From the NCBI RefSeq assembly GCF_048569485.1, contig NC_134361.1, positions 166,015,758 through 166,079,757 of the forward strand: a stretch of DNA of 64,000 nucleotides, in the 5' to 3' direction. This stretch comes from Anomaloglossus baeobatrachus (taxonomy: Eukaryota; Chordata; Amphibia; Anura; Aromobatidae). Position 1 is the stretch's first letter. Every line of letters starts with the position of its first letter. Of the stretch, positions 44,101-54,600 are shown piece after piece. The notes under the pieces are model-generated. The model searched no databases. It worked only from the letters and a program-made list of their open reading frames with translations, and was not told the DNA's origin. Both the position numbers and the translations under genes were made by a program.

Positions 44101-45199
44101 TGGCACACTGGTAATGTGCAGGGGGAATAGGTCTATACCTCTCTTTGATAGGGGGATGTTCACCCGTGGGAATGTGGTGTTGGACCCCCTTGATCTGCCC
44201 AAAGTCTAGGGGGTGCTTACTGAAAACCTGTTCGTACTCCTGCACTACCCTGTGTACCCCTGCCCTGTGATGTGTAGGGGTATCATCAGTGCCCACATGT
44301 AGCTGTTGGTGCCACTCCTTGGTGTCCCCCTGGGGTGGGGAAGTGCTGGTGGTAGGTGGGAGTGTGGATGGACGGGCTTCCTGGATAGTGTGAGGGTCCA
44401 GGGTGAGTAGTTTGGCAATGGTGGCATACCGGGGGAGCCTGACTTCCTCCTCCCCACAGTTCAACACTCTCACAGGCACTCTCCCTTTCTTCACATCTAC
44501 CACCCCTCGGGCGGCCACTACAGTGGGCCAGTGCTCGGAAGGCATGGGCTCCATCATCGCAGGGTAGTCACGCCCCTGAGGCCCTACTGCTGCCCTACAC
44601 CAGATCATCATCTCACTCCTAGGGGGCACAGTCAATGGAGCAACATCCATCACTCGCACTCCACCAATCTCCCCTCCGGTTGAGCTTACATGCTGGCGGT
44701 ACATCAGGGCGCGGATCTCACGCTGCACAGCCCTCTGCCGGCTCCCCGCCGCCGTGGCGGCTAGCCGTTGCAAAAGGTTCAACACATCAGCCATGCAGTG
44801 TTCCATCACATTGGTTCCCAGCACTATTTTCGGGTTATGATCACTGGGTTCATTCATGATCACAATCATGCCCTGATGTTGCAGTTCAGCTTGCCCCACT
44901 GTCATAGCCACTTCTTTATACCCCACCTGGGTCAATGGAAGTCCATTAGCGGCAATCAAATTTATACTAGGGTCTGGAGGCGCCAACTCGTCTGTGGCCC
45001 AATACTGCTGGTACAAGGTATACGGTATGGTAGTTACCTGTGATCCAGTGTCCAGGAGAGCCATCACGGGTATGCCGTCCACAGCCACAGGGATGATAGG
45101 GCGGGCCCCGACATATCGGTCTCGCCAGTCCGGGGGGCCACGGTGTTGTACTCCTGAGGATTGGCCCGGGGCCCCAGGGGTTGCTCGTTTAACGGGCAC
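41102..45199 (-). CDS. pol: Gypsy 1 pol (protease, RT, RNase H, integrase)
   Basis: This open frame of 1365 codons belongs to an LTR-element fossil. In order it has an aspartic protease (LLDTGSQ near residue 50), a reverse transcriptase (VLLYLDDVIVY near residue 500), RNase H (HTDASNVGLGAVL near 658), an integrase zinc domain (H..H..C..C from about 900) and an integrase core (LDHVKLTPSRSGYTYALTMVDHY from about 970), then a basic C-terminal region and a Pro/Glu-rich tail. It overlaps the end of gag in the -1 frame, which fits frameshift expression known in this family. Confidence 0.95.
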   Translation of the reverse strand: MPVKRATPGAPGQSSGVQHRGPPDWRDRYVGARPIIPVAVDGIPVMALLDTGSQVTTIPYTLYQQYWATDELAPPDPSINLIAANGLPLTQVGYKEVAMTVGQAELQHQGMIVIMNEPSDHNPKIVLGTNVMEHCMADVLNLLQRLAATAAGSRQRAVQREIRALMYRQHVSSTGGEIGGVRVMDVAPLTVPPRSEMMIWCRAAVGPQGRDYPAMMEPMPSEHWPTVVAARGVVDVKKGRVPVRVLNCGEEEVRLPRYATIAKLLTLDPHTIQEARPSTLPPTTSTSPPQGDTKEWHQQLHVGTDDTPTHHRAGVHRVVQEYEQVFSKHPLDFGQIKGVQHHIPTGEHPPIKERYRPIPPAHYQCAKDMLKNMKEAGVIRDSCSPWAAPLVLVKKKDGTMRMCVDYRKINQITHKDAYPLPRIEESLAALRTANYFSTLDLTSGYWQVAVAPEDREKTAFTTPMGLCEFNSMPFGLCNAPGTFQRLMECCLGHLNFETVLLYLDDVIVYSQTYEAHLEHLAEVFASLAKFGMKLKPSKCHLLKPRVQYLGHVVSADGVAPDPEKITAIQSWPRPTTVREVRQFLGLVGYYRRFIKGYTKMAAPMQDLLVGQTKGGRPIGAPLLWEDQHEESFGQLKAALTGEEVLAYPDYGRPFILHTDASNVGLGAVLSQVQDGKEKVIAYASRKLRPTERNPENYSSFKLELLALVWAITERFRHYLAAAKFTAFTDNNPLTHLNTAKLGALEQRWVARLANYDFTIKYRAGRVNINADALSRMPHLSEEGCEDDDLEEIELPAFHQPPTERVQVCQQRVDLDPRPSQEWQDAQDQAPAVRLVKTLVEQGAMGMDPSAPAEAQRLWKERKRLYLHQGRLYRELINPKTHEKICQLIVPQADVATVLRAYHDGAGHFGWKKLEMLLRERFYWSGMRESVEAWCRECGPCTLRRKDETSQRAPLHPIVTHQPLELVALDHVKLTPSRSGYTYALTMVDHYSRFMVVVPVKDLTGRTAARAFQAYFCRPHGYPEKVLTDQGPAFEAEVFHEFCQLYGCKKIRTTPYHAQTNGMCEKMNHLVLGLLKTLPLEERNMWPEKLPDLVDMYNNIPTSSTKCTPAYLMRARPGRLPVDLEMGLEAPEALPSTAEWESRRRAQYRQIQEYVEKNLSRSREQQEHRFNQKAPAGPFQPGDVVLKRKRKAHKLDDQWEQVPYVVQPTEWDNGKTYQISRDQGGTLATVSRDHLKKCPPVLKAEAEVPVSPPVEKAAEVIHTVMGDFPANWPTQNGAVILPVILFPQPVDEEVVEAVYREPEPVPVPRDEPVPSPPAPPPAPHCSREEEPIVPSTPLSSTTDTGPRRSTRSNLGRPPLRYRETVL

Positions 45200-46188
45200 T
45201 GTCGGTAAACATGGCCCGGCTTACGGCACTTGTAGCAGATTGGAGGTCTGCTCCGCGGGTTGTTAGCGCTTCTCCGCTGCATCCAGGGAACATCTTCGGG
45301 ACTGTCAGCAAGCTGTATCTGCGCTTGGGGCTGAGATCTGGTCAGGGGTTGTAGTGCAGCAAGGATTTTGGCAAGGTCTCCGTCCAAGCGACGGACCTGG
45401 GCTGCCAGTTCTTCCACTGTGCTGCTTGATGCTGCAGGTAGTAAGGAGGTTGGTTTGGCTGGAGCCGCCACAACGGGAGCTGTCTCGACGGGCCACGGGA
45501 CGGGTTCCAGAATTTCAGCAGCTGGGGGCTGTAGTGCTTTGATAGCCCGCTCCTTTAACACAGCAAAGTCCACATCAGGGTGTTCCAGGGCCCACAGCCG
45601 GAGTTGTTTACGATCCTCAGGGGACCTCATCCCCTGCGCAAATTGCTCCACCAACATCTTGTTGCTATCCGCCTCATTAATAGAGTTCACCCGCTTCAGC
45701 GTGCGGAGGGCGGTCTGCAGACGTAGAGCATAGTCCCGAATGCTATCCCCAGCTCGTTGCCGGCACTGGTAAAACTGCATCCTCAGCTCAGCTTCTGTCC
45801 GGGTCTCGAAGGCAGTCTGTAGCTTCTCGAAGATGGTGGCTACAGAGAGCCGGTCCCCCTCGGCCCAGGTCTCCGCTTCCTGCTCCGCCGCACCGGTTAA
45901 CTGGCCTAGCACTATCGCTGCACGTTGCTTATCAGTCAGGGGGTACAGCTCTAGCAACGGGTTAAGCTTTTTCCGGAAGGCCTGTAGGGCATCCGGTTTC
46001 CCGTCATACTGCGGTAGCCAGGCAGCTCCGGGCGCATAGGGCAAGGAAAACGGCATGACCAGAGCAAGCGCGGGGGCCGCGGCACCTCCCGCCAGTACGG
46101 CCGGGACCTGGGCAGGCCCATTCCCATCCGCGGGTGCCGCTGCGGCTGCGACCACCGCTCCTCCAGCGGCTCCGTCGGGCGCAGACAT
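45064..46188 (-). CDS. gag: Gypsy 1 gag
   Basis: This 374-codon frame has an Ala/Pro-rich N-terminus (MSAPDGAAGG), a central retrotransposon gag-type helical capsid region (LQAFRKKLNPLLELYPLTDKQ.., AELRMQFYQCRQRAGDSIRDYALRL) and one CCHC zinc knuckle (CYKCRKPGHVYRQC) near residue 325. It lies just downstream of the 5' LTR leader and overlaps pol by 136 bp. Confidence 0.92.
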   Translation of the reverse strand: MSAPDGAAGGAVVAAAAAPADGNGPAQVPAVLAGGAAAPALALVMPFSLPYAPGAAWLPQYDGKPDALQAFRKKLNPLLELYPLTDKQRAAIVLGQLTGAAEQEAETWAEGDRLSVATIFEKLQTAFETRTEAELRMQFYQCRQRAGDSIRDYALRLQTALRTLKRVNSINEADSNKMLVEQFAQGMRSPEDRKQLRLWALEHPDVDFAVLKERAIKALQPPAAEILEPVPWPVETAPVVAAPAKPTSLLPAASSSTVEELAAQVRRLDGDLAKILAALQPLTRSQPQAQIQLADSPEDVPWMQRRSANNPRSRPPICYKCRKPGHVYRQCPLNEQPLGPRANPQEYNTVAPRTGETDMSGPALSSLWLWTAYP

Positions 46189-46402
46189 CTTGTTTCCGTC
46201 CCCCTTAGCTCTTTCCGGCCCCTCCTCTCTCGGGGCGGGGTTTTGGCCTTCGCGCTTCTACTGCTCGAGAAGACGCTCGAGCGGGAACTTTTCGCGCCAA
46301 AGATGGCGGCTTCTGAAATTTTTCTGCCGGGTACCTCCGGCGGTAACAAGGCGCACCTCTACCTGACGGCAGAGCAGTAAGATCCTGTTCGTGACGCCAA
46401 GT
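46189..46402 (-). other. Gypsy 1 leader with primer binding site
   Basis: This is a 214-bp non-coding leader between the 5' LTR and gag. On the minus strand TGGCGTCACGAACAGGAT (46382-46399) starts three bases inside the LTR and is a primer-binding-site candidate. I do not assign the tRNA. Confidence 0.65.
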
Positions 46403-47638
46403 TGTCGCGGGCGGGGAGGAGGGTGTCAGCACACCGCGCTCACCCCTTCTGCTCGGGTCCGGCAGTTGCTCCTGGTGGCTCGAGCTGCGGGCCGGATCCC
46501 GGGGTGTCTCGAGCGGCACTCCTCGCCCGTGAGTGAAAGGGGGGTTGATTGTTGGGGTTTTAGTTCGTGACGCCACCCACGGTTGTGGTGATTGCACCAC
46601 CGCTGCTCGGTGTGGGGGTCCCGGGGATGGTGATGGGAGCAGCCAGGTGTTGTGTTGCCCCTCCGTGGGTAGGGGTTGGTGATCCCGGGGCCCGGTGGAG
46701 AGGTGTAAAGTGTAGGGCCTGAAGGGCGCAGGGACGCGGGGGCAGCGCTGTGCCTTGCGGCACTATGGTACTCACTCAGCCTGACACGGACACAGTTTGT
46801 ACGGTAAACCAACGGCTGGTAGGACGGTCCCACAGACGGCTGCACCTGCACTCCCGGTAGGTGACGGTGACTTCTCTCTTCCTTGCACCTGTGTGGTCTG
46901 GTGGTATCGGTGGATTCCCTCCGGTTACCCGCTCCCCGACTGCAATCTGGGCCGGAGGAGCTCTACACTTTGCCCGCAGGCGCTGGCCCTGGGGAAACTG
47001 GTGCCTTGGCGGTGGCGGTGTCTCCCCGTTAATGGTCGGGCTGTTGCCGTCAATCGGGACTTTGTTGTTGGGGGATCTGCGTCCCCGTCACTGACGGATT
47101 CGGCAAATTGGGCGACTCCTAGCCTTGCCGGGGTCCGAGAGGCCCCTGCCCTGGTGCTGACTGTCCTTCGGAACACTGCTCCAGACCACCGGGCACACAG
47201 CCAACGGGGTCCTTCCAGGAACTTCCGAACTGTCCCACTCCGGACAGTCACCGCCGTCGCTGACCTTGCTGTTCTAGCCCTACACACAGCTGGGCTCTCA
47301 GGCTTTGCACACTCTCTGCGCTGTCTCCACTTCTTGCTTTCCTCCTTTTTCACTTTCCTTTCCTTCGCTTTCACTTCTTGTTGTTTACTCTAGCCCCTGC
47401 CTGGGCTACTCTGCTGTTCACTCCTTCATGTCCCTGACAGTTCTGCCTGGTAACTTCCTGCCTCCAGAGTTGTGAGCTCCTTGGTGGGCGGAGCCAACCG
47501 CCTGGCCCACCCCCTGGTGTGCATCACAGACTCCTGGAGGGAGGCAACAAGGATTTCTGGTTAGCAGGTGTGCCTACCTGGAGTGTGGGGTGTAATGGTG
47601 TTGTTATCTGTGTCCCCTGGCTTGCCCAGGGCGACACA
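46403..47638 (-). repeat. Gypsy 1 LTR (5' LTR in element orientation)
   Basis: This 1236-bp LTR has the same length as its partner and differs from it at about two positions by eye. Confidence 0.92.
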
Positions 47639-47900
47639 GTATCATGAATTGGAAAGACTGCAAGGGGGAGGGGAGTTCCTTGTGCCCAAAAGGAGGAGTT
47701 AGTCAGATTCATTGCAGTGGGCGGCGGCTGCAAAACGCACCATTCTTCTTGTTTTTGCTCTGCAAAGCAGCCTTTTCAAGGGTTGGCTTGGGTGACAAAA
47801 TGTCTTCTGTAGGCGTGGGTTTGTCTCCCCTCACTCTCTCTCCCTAAGATGTGTCCGGCATAGGCCAGGGTGCCACTCGAGGCCCAAACCAATTCTGGTT
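47639..47900 (+). other. Type-II U2 spacer, right part with U2 promoter
   Basis: This is the remainder of the spacer interrupted by the Gypsy element, beginning with the second GTAT. It keeps the GC-box/octamer-like block and the PSE-like block directly upstream of the U2 start at 47901. Confidence 0.85.
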
Positions 47901-48269
47901 ATCGCTTCTCGGCCTTTTGGCTAAGATCAAGTGTAGTTTGGGAGGGTACTACCTTGGTTGATGCTGAAAGGTGCCGGGGTATTGCACAACTGCTGGCCTT
48001 GGGGGAGTGTGCATCGTAGGATGTCATAGCCCTCTTGTGACGGACGGTTACCTGGGCAACGAGAGGCGGTCACTTTATTATTTTCAAACTCATCCTTCAA
48101 AAAAAAAAAAAAAAAAAAAATCTGTTCTTATCAGTTTAATATCTGATACGTCCCCTATCTGGGGACCATATATTAAATGGATTTTTAGAACAGGGAGATG
48201 GAAAAAGAGCTTGCTCTGTCCACTCCACGCATTGACCTGGTATTGCAGTACCTCCAGGACCGGTGCACC
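47901..48269 (+). pseudogene. RNU2: U2 snRNA split by a type C insertion (distal unit)
   Basis: U2 nt 1-37 (47901-47937) and A38 onward (48120-48269) flank a type C element. The 3' half has the distal-unit variant A178C. Confidence 0.92.
47938..48119 (+). mobile_element. Type C poly(A) U2-specific element, copy 3
   Basis: This 182-bp element has the same 5' junction and body as the copies at 13838 and 28714, with a few private substitutions. The A run is 22 (48099-48120). It sits in a diverged unit, so it is either an independent insertion or an old one shared before the arrays diverged. Confidence 0.85.
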
Positions 48270-49671
48270 CCTTCTTAACCCAGTTTCCAAAAGCAGAACT
48301 CAATTCACCTGATTCATATTAGCCCGATTAGTGAATTGAAAGAAAGCATACAACTTCATATGCACCTCAATTTGGCCCATTCACTTTTCACACTTCAAAC
48401 TCCTTTTGTTTTTTATCTTGCACACTTTTTACTTGCTTTATTCATCCAAATAGCAAACTCATCACCACTCAACCTGACCAACTCGACTATGTCCCGTGCT
48501 GCAGTATCTTGTTCTCCATCTTATCTAGATCATTTGCAATTGATGGAATAGATCCCTTTTGGACAAAGTGGATTCAGCTGATGCTGCTGCTGCAGTGACC
48601 ACAGGTGTGAGAAGATCTAGAATTGGCATCTGGTGCGATCTCTCCGCTTCCACTCCAAATAAAGTTACCTGTTTATTCCTATCATGCATTGGTTTTTGGG
48701 GTTTTCTTTGAGCAATGATGATCTCTTTCGTTGTCTGTTGGCTCCCCCTCCTGGAGGAAGAGTTTGCTTGCTCTTGAACATTCTAAAAGAGAGGTCATGA
48801 TAGACATTTAGCTTCTGAGCCCAATTGGGGACAGTCATGGGGGATGAATGTTTTGCAACCTGCTGCGAAGCCTGATACCGCAATATAAGGAACGTCAAAT
48901 ACTAAGAATGGGCGGTCTATGAAAGAATTAGTACTTTCATTAAGTATACTTAAACGGCTAATTGGGAATAGACAAACTGTAAAAAGCCCTCTGAGAAAGC
49001 CCCTCTCTAACCTTTGTTAGTAAGCTTTTCTGTAGTCTGCCTGTTGATGTATTTTCCGTTTGAACAGTGCACAACATGAAGAGACGGAACACTGGCGGCT
49101 TGTCACAATGCCCCCGCTGACATCACAATAGCGCTGCTGCCTAGAAAGCTAGCTGCGCAGCAGAAGTTTCTCTTTGGGTGGGATGGTGGGCTAGTGTAAG
49201 GAGGGGGCAAGCTCTTTTTTTCCCGGGTGGTAGGGGGATGACAGGAGAAGGGATGCGGGTGGTGAGAAGGGTACAGAGGGCAGGGTTTGGGGCTGGGAAG
49301 GGAAGGGAAAAGATTAGGGTTTGGGGATGATGAAAGGGCGTTCTACGGGTAAGGATGGCAAAGGGTGGCAGTGACGGGAAGTCAGGCGACCTGTCCTGTC
49401 CGTCTTTTTGTATCATGAATTGGAAAGACTGCAAGGGGGAGGGGAGTTGCTTGTACTCAAAAGGAGGAGTTATTCAAATTCATTGCAGTGGGCGGCGGCT
49501 GCAAAACGCACCATTCTTCTTGTTTTTGCTCTGCAAAGCAGCCTTTTCAAGGGTTGGCTTGGGTGACAAAATGTCTTCTGTAGGCGTGGGTTTGTCTCCC
49601 CTCACTCTCTCTCCCTAAGATTTGTCTGGCATAGGCCAGGGTGCCACTCGAGGCCCAAACCAATTCTGGTT
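48270..49671 (+). other. Type-II (long) U2 spacer, complete
   Basis: This 1402-bp spacer has the two extra segments absent from type I (around 48340-48420 and 48680-48890). The G-quadruplex is disrupted by a substitution near 49180. Promoter blocks are at the usual distance before 49672, with small changes in the PSE-like block. No gene is seen. Confidence 0.88.
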
Positions 49672-49682
49672 ATCGCTTCTCG

Positions 49683-49900
49683 GCCTTTTGGCTAAGATCA
49701 AGTGTCTTGCCAGAAGTTTCCCAATTGCTACCCTTGGTCTTGTAGCTTAAATGGCTACATGCTGCTATTGGGGGTAGTGAGCAGGAAACGAGAAGGCGAC
49801 GCCTTTTGGCTAGGATCGTGTGTCTTAGCAGGAGGTCCTCAATTGCTACCCTTGGCCTTGTAGCTTAAATGGCTACATGCTGCTTTTGGGGGTAGTGAGC
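49683..49900 (+). repeat. Tandem 118-bp 5'-UTR repeats, each starting with a U2 head
   Basis: The units run 49683-49800 and 49801-49900, the second missing its last 18 bp. The first begins GCCTTTTGGCTAAGATCAAG (true U2 nt 12-31) and the second GCCTTTTGGCTAGGATCGTG, a diverged U2 head. Both continue into the same LINE sequence (TCTT..CAG.AGT..C). The first unit ends AACGAGAAGGCGAC, the motif shared with other elements here. This suggests tandem promoter-type monomers captured by repeated U2 read-through. Confidence 0.85.
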
Positions 49901-49940
49901 GAGGCTGTTAACCCTTGGTGATCCAGGAGGTGTTTTGAAG

Positions 49941-51593
49941 ATGGGCGCCACCGTCCGTTTTGCTGGGACCGGGGATACCCGGGTCCGTTTTGGTTTCCGT
50001 ATTGATGTCGCAGAGGAAAAGTTGCAGCATTTCCATCTGGAATACTTGGTGAACAAAGTTCTATATGACATCCTGGATGTGAAGAAGAATGAGATCGTTT
50101 GTCTTCAGGAGTTCAGACGAAGTGGACGGTATGTGCTTGTCCTTTCCCATATTGGCGCTTGCCAGAATCTTTATCGGTCCTTGTTAATGAATACTACTAA
50201 CTCTTTGCTGAGTGGACTTGACTTTACCCTGCTTTATTCTAAGGGCGATGTTCCTTTAGTGGTGTTTATGCACAACCCTTTTGTTAATGTGGCAGAAATC
50301 ACAGACTTCCTGATGAAGCATTGCAGCTATGTTCAGTACTCACACAAAATTACCAACAAGGAGGGACTCTGGACAGGCAAGCATAAATATTTTGTGCGTT
50401 TTGGGGTGGACCCTCAGGGCCCTGGGGGTTTCCGCCACCCTCCCTCTACTTTTCGTGTGGTGTGGTGGCCCTTGAGAAAGGCAGCCGAAACGCGCGTCGG
50501 GCGTGGACCAGGACAAATCTTCCCCCCTTTCTGATCACATACTGGTATGTACGATTGCACCTAACTGCCCCTATTTGGGCAATAACAATATATTTTGCAT
50601 GGTGCAGGTGGATGACTGATTATGGTCATCCTCAGGGTGTCAGAACACTGGGGATTATGTTATATGTATGGTGCACTTTGCAGGTATGATTATGGGAAGA
50701 TCTCTCCCTGTATATGATAATATTTGCATTTCCTGCCATTACTAAGTGCATCATATTATTACTGTTGTCCTGATCCCCACATTGTGAGGTTATTCCATTT
50801 TGTCCGCTGATTACTTAATGTTACATTTGGGATAGACATGGTGTCTGTGATGTTTCGTCCCTCTTTTTAATATGTTTAATAAAATTTGCATTTAAATAAA
50901 CTCCATTGTGTGGTACACACATTTGTAAAACCTGTAGGAAATGTAACCAGGTGGGGCACATGGCTAGGGATTGCAGCAACCCCATTGTTTGCAATGCTTG
51001 TGGAGAAGTCGGGCATGCCTATCGGGACTGCAGGAACCGCACTAAGACCAGGCTATATGCTCAGGTGGTCGCAGCGGCCCCTGTAGCTCCTGTTAAGGCT
51101 GCACCAGCTGCTAGTCACCCTGTTGCTGTTTCTGCTAATGACCCTGTTCTTCTCCCTGTTACTACTGCTCAGGATTTGGATAAAGCTCCTGCAGTCTCTC
51201 CATGTCCACCTGATCAAGGAATGGAGGTCTCCGAGCTGGAAGCTGATCTCCCTTGTCACTCTGCTGCCTGTGGCGAGGGGGAAATCGAGGAGGATTTGAG
51301 CAAGTCCCCTGCGCTGTCATGGGGTACAACAAAGTCTCTGGTGAGCAAAGATGGTAGTCCAGCTGGGCAGGGGGATTTTTCTGCTTCAGCTGCAGTCAGG
51401 TCATCGGAGGAGGGGGAGTTTATGGCTTGCAGACAAGGGGTGGAGCACTGTCAGTACTGCAAGTGCAAGCCCTTTGAGTGATCGGGTCTACCCTGACATT
51501 AGCTTTTCACCTGGAGTTGATGATTTTTTTGGGGAGGTTGCAGACACTCACTGCTTTGTGTCTCCCTGCCAGCCTCCAGAAGGAGAAGGTTGA
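49941..51593 (+). pseudogene. Keno-like element 3 ORF1, broken
   Basis: The true start is the ATG at 49941; an in-frame TTG six bases upstream is not needed. The N-terminal domain is recognisable (VCLQEFRRSGRYV, VVFMHNPF, VRFGVDPQGPGGFRHPP). A 446-bp foreign repeat (50462-50907) interrupts it just before the zinc knuckles. About 25-30 codons, including the first knuckle, are absent compared with elements 1 and 2. Two knuckles follow in another frame (CRKCNQVGHMARDC, CNACGEVGHAYRDC). The C-terminus appears to shift frame again near 51450 and ends at about 51593, which would leave a 46-bp gap to ORF2, as in element 2. Confidence 0.8.
50462..50907 (+). mobile_element. Unclassified 446-bp repeat inserted in Keno 3 ORF1
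   Basis: GTGTGGT occurs on both sides (50455-50461 and 50908-50914), a likely 7-bp target duplication. The 5' end has CCTTGAGAAAGGCAGCCGAA followed by ACGCGCGTC. The pattern C.TGA.A - stem - GAAAC resembles a degenerate hammerhead-like motif of the kind known from Penelope-like elements in amphibians. The 3' end is AT-rich (TTTAATAAAATTTGCATTTA). There is no long open frame. Family assignment is weak. Confidence 0.5.
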
Positions 51594-51639
51594 GGCGAAG
51601 ATGGCCAGCTTACGGTTACCTAGTTAAACTAGTAAGAAC

Positions 51640-54600
51640 ATGGCTCCCAAAACTACATGTAATGTCCTATCCTTGAATGTGAGACAAATTAAATCCAGAG
51701 GAAGAAGAGCTACTATCCTCAAATATGTTTCTAAAATAGGTGCAGATATCTTTTGTTTGCAGGAGTGCGGACTGTTTGATGCTCCTACGGATCAAGATTG
51801 GCCTCATGGACAACACATTTGGTCTGGTTCGTCTGTAAATAAAAATGATGGTGTGGGGATTCTGTTGGGTAACAAGGACTTTTCTTTTGATAGTTATACA
51901 GTAGTGGAGGTGGGGAGATGTATCATTGCAATTATTAACTATAGAGGGTGGCGGGTTAGGATTGTTAATGTATATTGTCCTACGAGAAAAGAAGATCGTT
52001 TAGCTCTGTTAGAGAAAGTTGGTTTATTTTTGCCAGGAAAAATGCCTACTATTTTTGTTGGGGATTTTAATTGTACGACGGAAGGTAATATGGATGTAAC
52101 CGGGAAAAAGCTGTTACATATCATTTCTGATTTTTCTTTCTCAGATGCCGCTGTTGTAAAGCTGGGCAATCCACCACCACCTACGTACAAGGCGGACAGA
52201 GGAGGTATAGAATCACGGATTGACCGTATGTTTTTTTCTAAAAATATTGAGTGTGTAAGGTTTGAACAGTGTGCGGTTCCTTTTTCGGACCACGAATGTT
52301 TGAAGGGTGTGTTCAGAGGGGATGGTGGACCTGTAAAGAGGGGTGCTGTATGGAAGTTAAATGTGAGATTGCTAGAGGATGCAAAAGTGATGAAAGAGTT
52401 TAAAGAAGAGTACCGAAGATGGGGGTACTACAAAAACAGGTTTGCAAGTGTGTTAGAGTGGTGGGATTGGGTTAAAGGGGAGATTAAAACTTTTTTCAGG
52501 AAATGGGGCTACAAAAAAGCTACCATGTATCGTAATAAATTTAAAGATGTGAATACTCGGATTGATTGGTTACAAAAGTGTAGTAGGTCTGGGATTGATG
52601 TAAGTGATTCGTTGGTGGAGGCAAAAAATGAGTTGAAATGTCTGATTGAGAAAAAGGGTAAGGAAATTATCTATAGGACGAAAGTTGAACATTTGGATAA
52701 GAATGAGAAATGTACCAGATATTTCTTTAAAAAAATGAATGGGAAGAAAGTAGATATGGATGTGATTGTGGATGAGAATGATGTTCCTGTGACTGGTGAA
52801 AGTGTGATTGACGAGGTGAAAGCCTTTTACAGCAGACTGTATGGAGAGAAGTGGATTGATTCTGGTCTAATGACTGAAGTGTTGGCTAGCATGGAGTGTA
52901 GACTAGGCAAAGATGAGTGTGAGGATTTGTGTGATGAGGTGGTTCTGGATGAAGTGAGAAAGGTTGTGTTTAGTGCACAAAAGAATAAAACTCCTGGAAA
53001 GGATGGCTTGCCAATTGAACTATATGTGAAAGCATGGGAGTGTATGGGCACGGATCTGACGGAGATATGTAAGTATATGTGGGAAACTGGTATGCTGTGT
53101 GACTCTATGAAAGAAGGGGTAGTGGTACTTATCCATAAGAAGGGGGAAAAGAGTAAATTGGGGAATTGGAGGCCTATTACGCTTCTGAATTCTGATTATA
53201 AGGTTTTCAGTAAACTATTAGCTAATCGTATGCGTGAAGTGCTTGGGAAGGTTGTAAAGGATGATCAAGTGTGTGCTGTGCCTGGAAGGAGCATCAGTGA
53301 TAACTTGTTGTTGTTGAGGGATGTTATTGGTGACTGTAAGACTAGAAAGCAGAAGTGCATGTTGTTGGCTCTTGATTTTGAGAAAGCGTTTGATAGGGTG
53401 TCGCATGTTTTTATGTTTGAGGTCTTGAATAGTATGGGTTTTCCTAAGAAGTTCTTGGATGGTGTGAGATGTCTGTATGGTGGTGTGACAAGTGAATTCT
53501 TAGTGAATGGATGTTTGAGTGGGAAAGTACAGATCAAGTCAGGTGTCCGTCAGGGGTGTCCTATGTCCCCTGTTTTATTTGTCAGTGTGATTGAGCCATT
53601 GTTATGTATGATCAGGCGTGAGAAACTGATAAGAGGGATGTTAATACCTGGTAGTGGCGGTAAGAATGTGAAGGTGCTTGGCTATATGGATGATGTAGTG
53701 ATAGTGAGTGAGAGTATTGCGTCTATGACTAGAGTAAAGCTGTTGTTGGATTTCTTCTGTGGCGCGTCTGCTTTTAAAGTCAACTGGAATAAATGTTGTT
53801 TTAAGTGTTTTGGTGATAGTAGTATTAAGATGGACGGAGTGACAAGTGTGGATGGTCCAATCAAAGTGCTGGGTGTGTTGTTTAATGATGATCTGAGAGG
53901 TATGGAGAGTTGGGAAGAATGTGGATTGCGGATTGAGAGGAAACTGAATTTCTGGAGAATGCGTGATCTGACATTGAATGGTAAAGTTTTGATTATTAAG
54001 GCCGTGGTGCTGCCGATTCTCCTTTATATCTCTGGGGTCTTCCCGTCCCCATATAAAAAGATAAAAAGAGTAGAGAAACTGATTTTTACCTTTTTTTGGG
54101 GGAGCAAAATGGAAAAATTAAAAAGAGAGCATTTATACAAGGCCTGTCATTATGGGGGTTTAAACTTTCCAAATATTGAAATCTTTCTTAGTCTTCATTA
54201 TATTAAGACGGTAGTAATCCTAATGGGAAAGAACAATAAAGGGGCCTACATGGTGAGGTATATGGCGGGCTGGATGCTGTATGGCTTGTGTTGGGTAAAA
54301 AGGGATGCGCGTGTGCCTGTGTCGTTCACGTGTCCAGTCTGGTACGACATAATTGAGAGGTTTATTAGAAAAAATGATTTGCTGGCTGTACCTATGAGTG
54401 AGTTCAGAGCAGCGAAGAGAGTGATGAAAAGGATGAGAGCGAATGAGGTAGAATGCAATATTAATGATTTAAGAGGGAATGATGTGTCAGATGCATGGAA
54501 GAAACTGAGTACACCGGGTATGTCTAATAAGCAGAGGGATGTTGTGTGGTTGGCATTGCATGATATATTACCTGTGAGAGAAGTGCAGAAGAGAAGGGAC

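Larger units (their letters stand above)
39229..47638 (-). mobile_element. Ty3/Gypsy LTR retrotransposon 1, looks whole
   Basis: This 8410-bp element is on the minus strand, inserted in a U2 spacer. It has two 1236-bp LTRs, a primer-binding-site-like sequence (46382-46399), gag (45064-46188), pol (41102-45199) and a polypurine tract (40465-40473), with a 4-bp target duplication. There is no envelope gene. Domain order protease, RT, RNase H, integrase is Ty3/Gypsy. By eye the LTRs differ at about two positions, so it is very young. It looks whole. Confidence 0.95.

Noticed and set aside
43721-44209. Plus-strand 162-codon frame opposite pol (also at 61047-61535)
   Set aside because: It is an antisense shadow of the conserved reverse transcriptase region.
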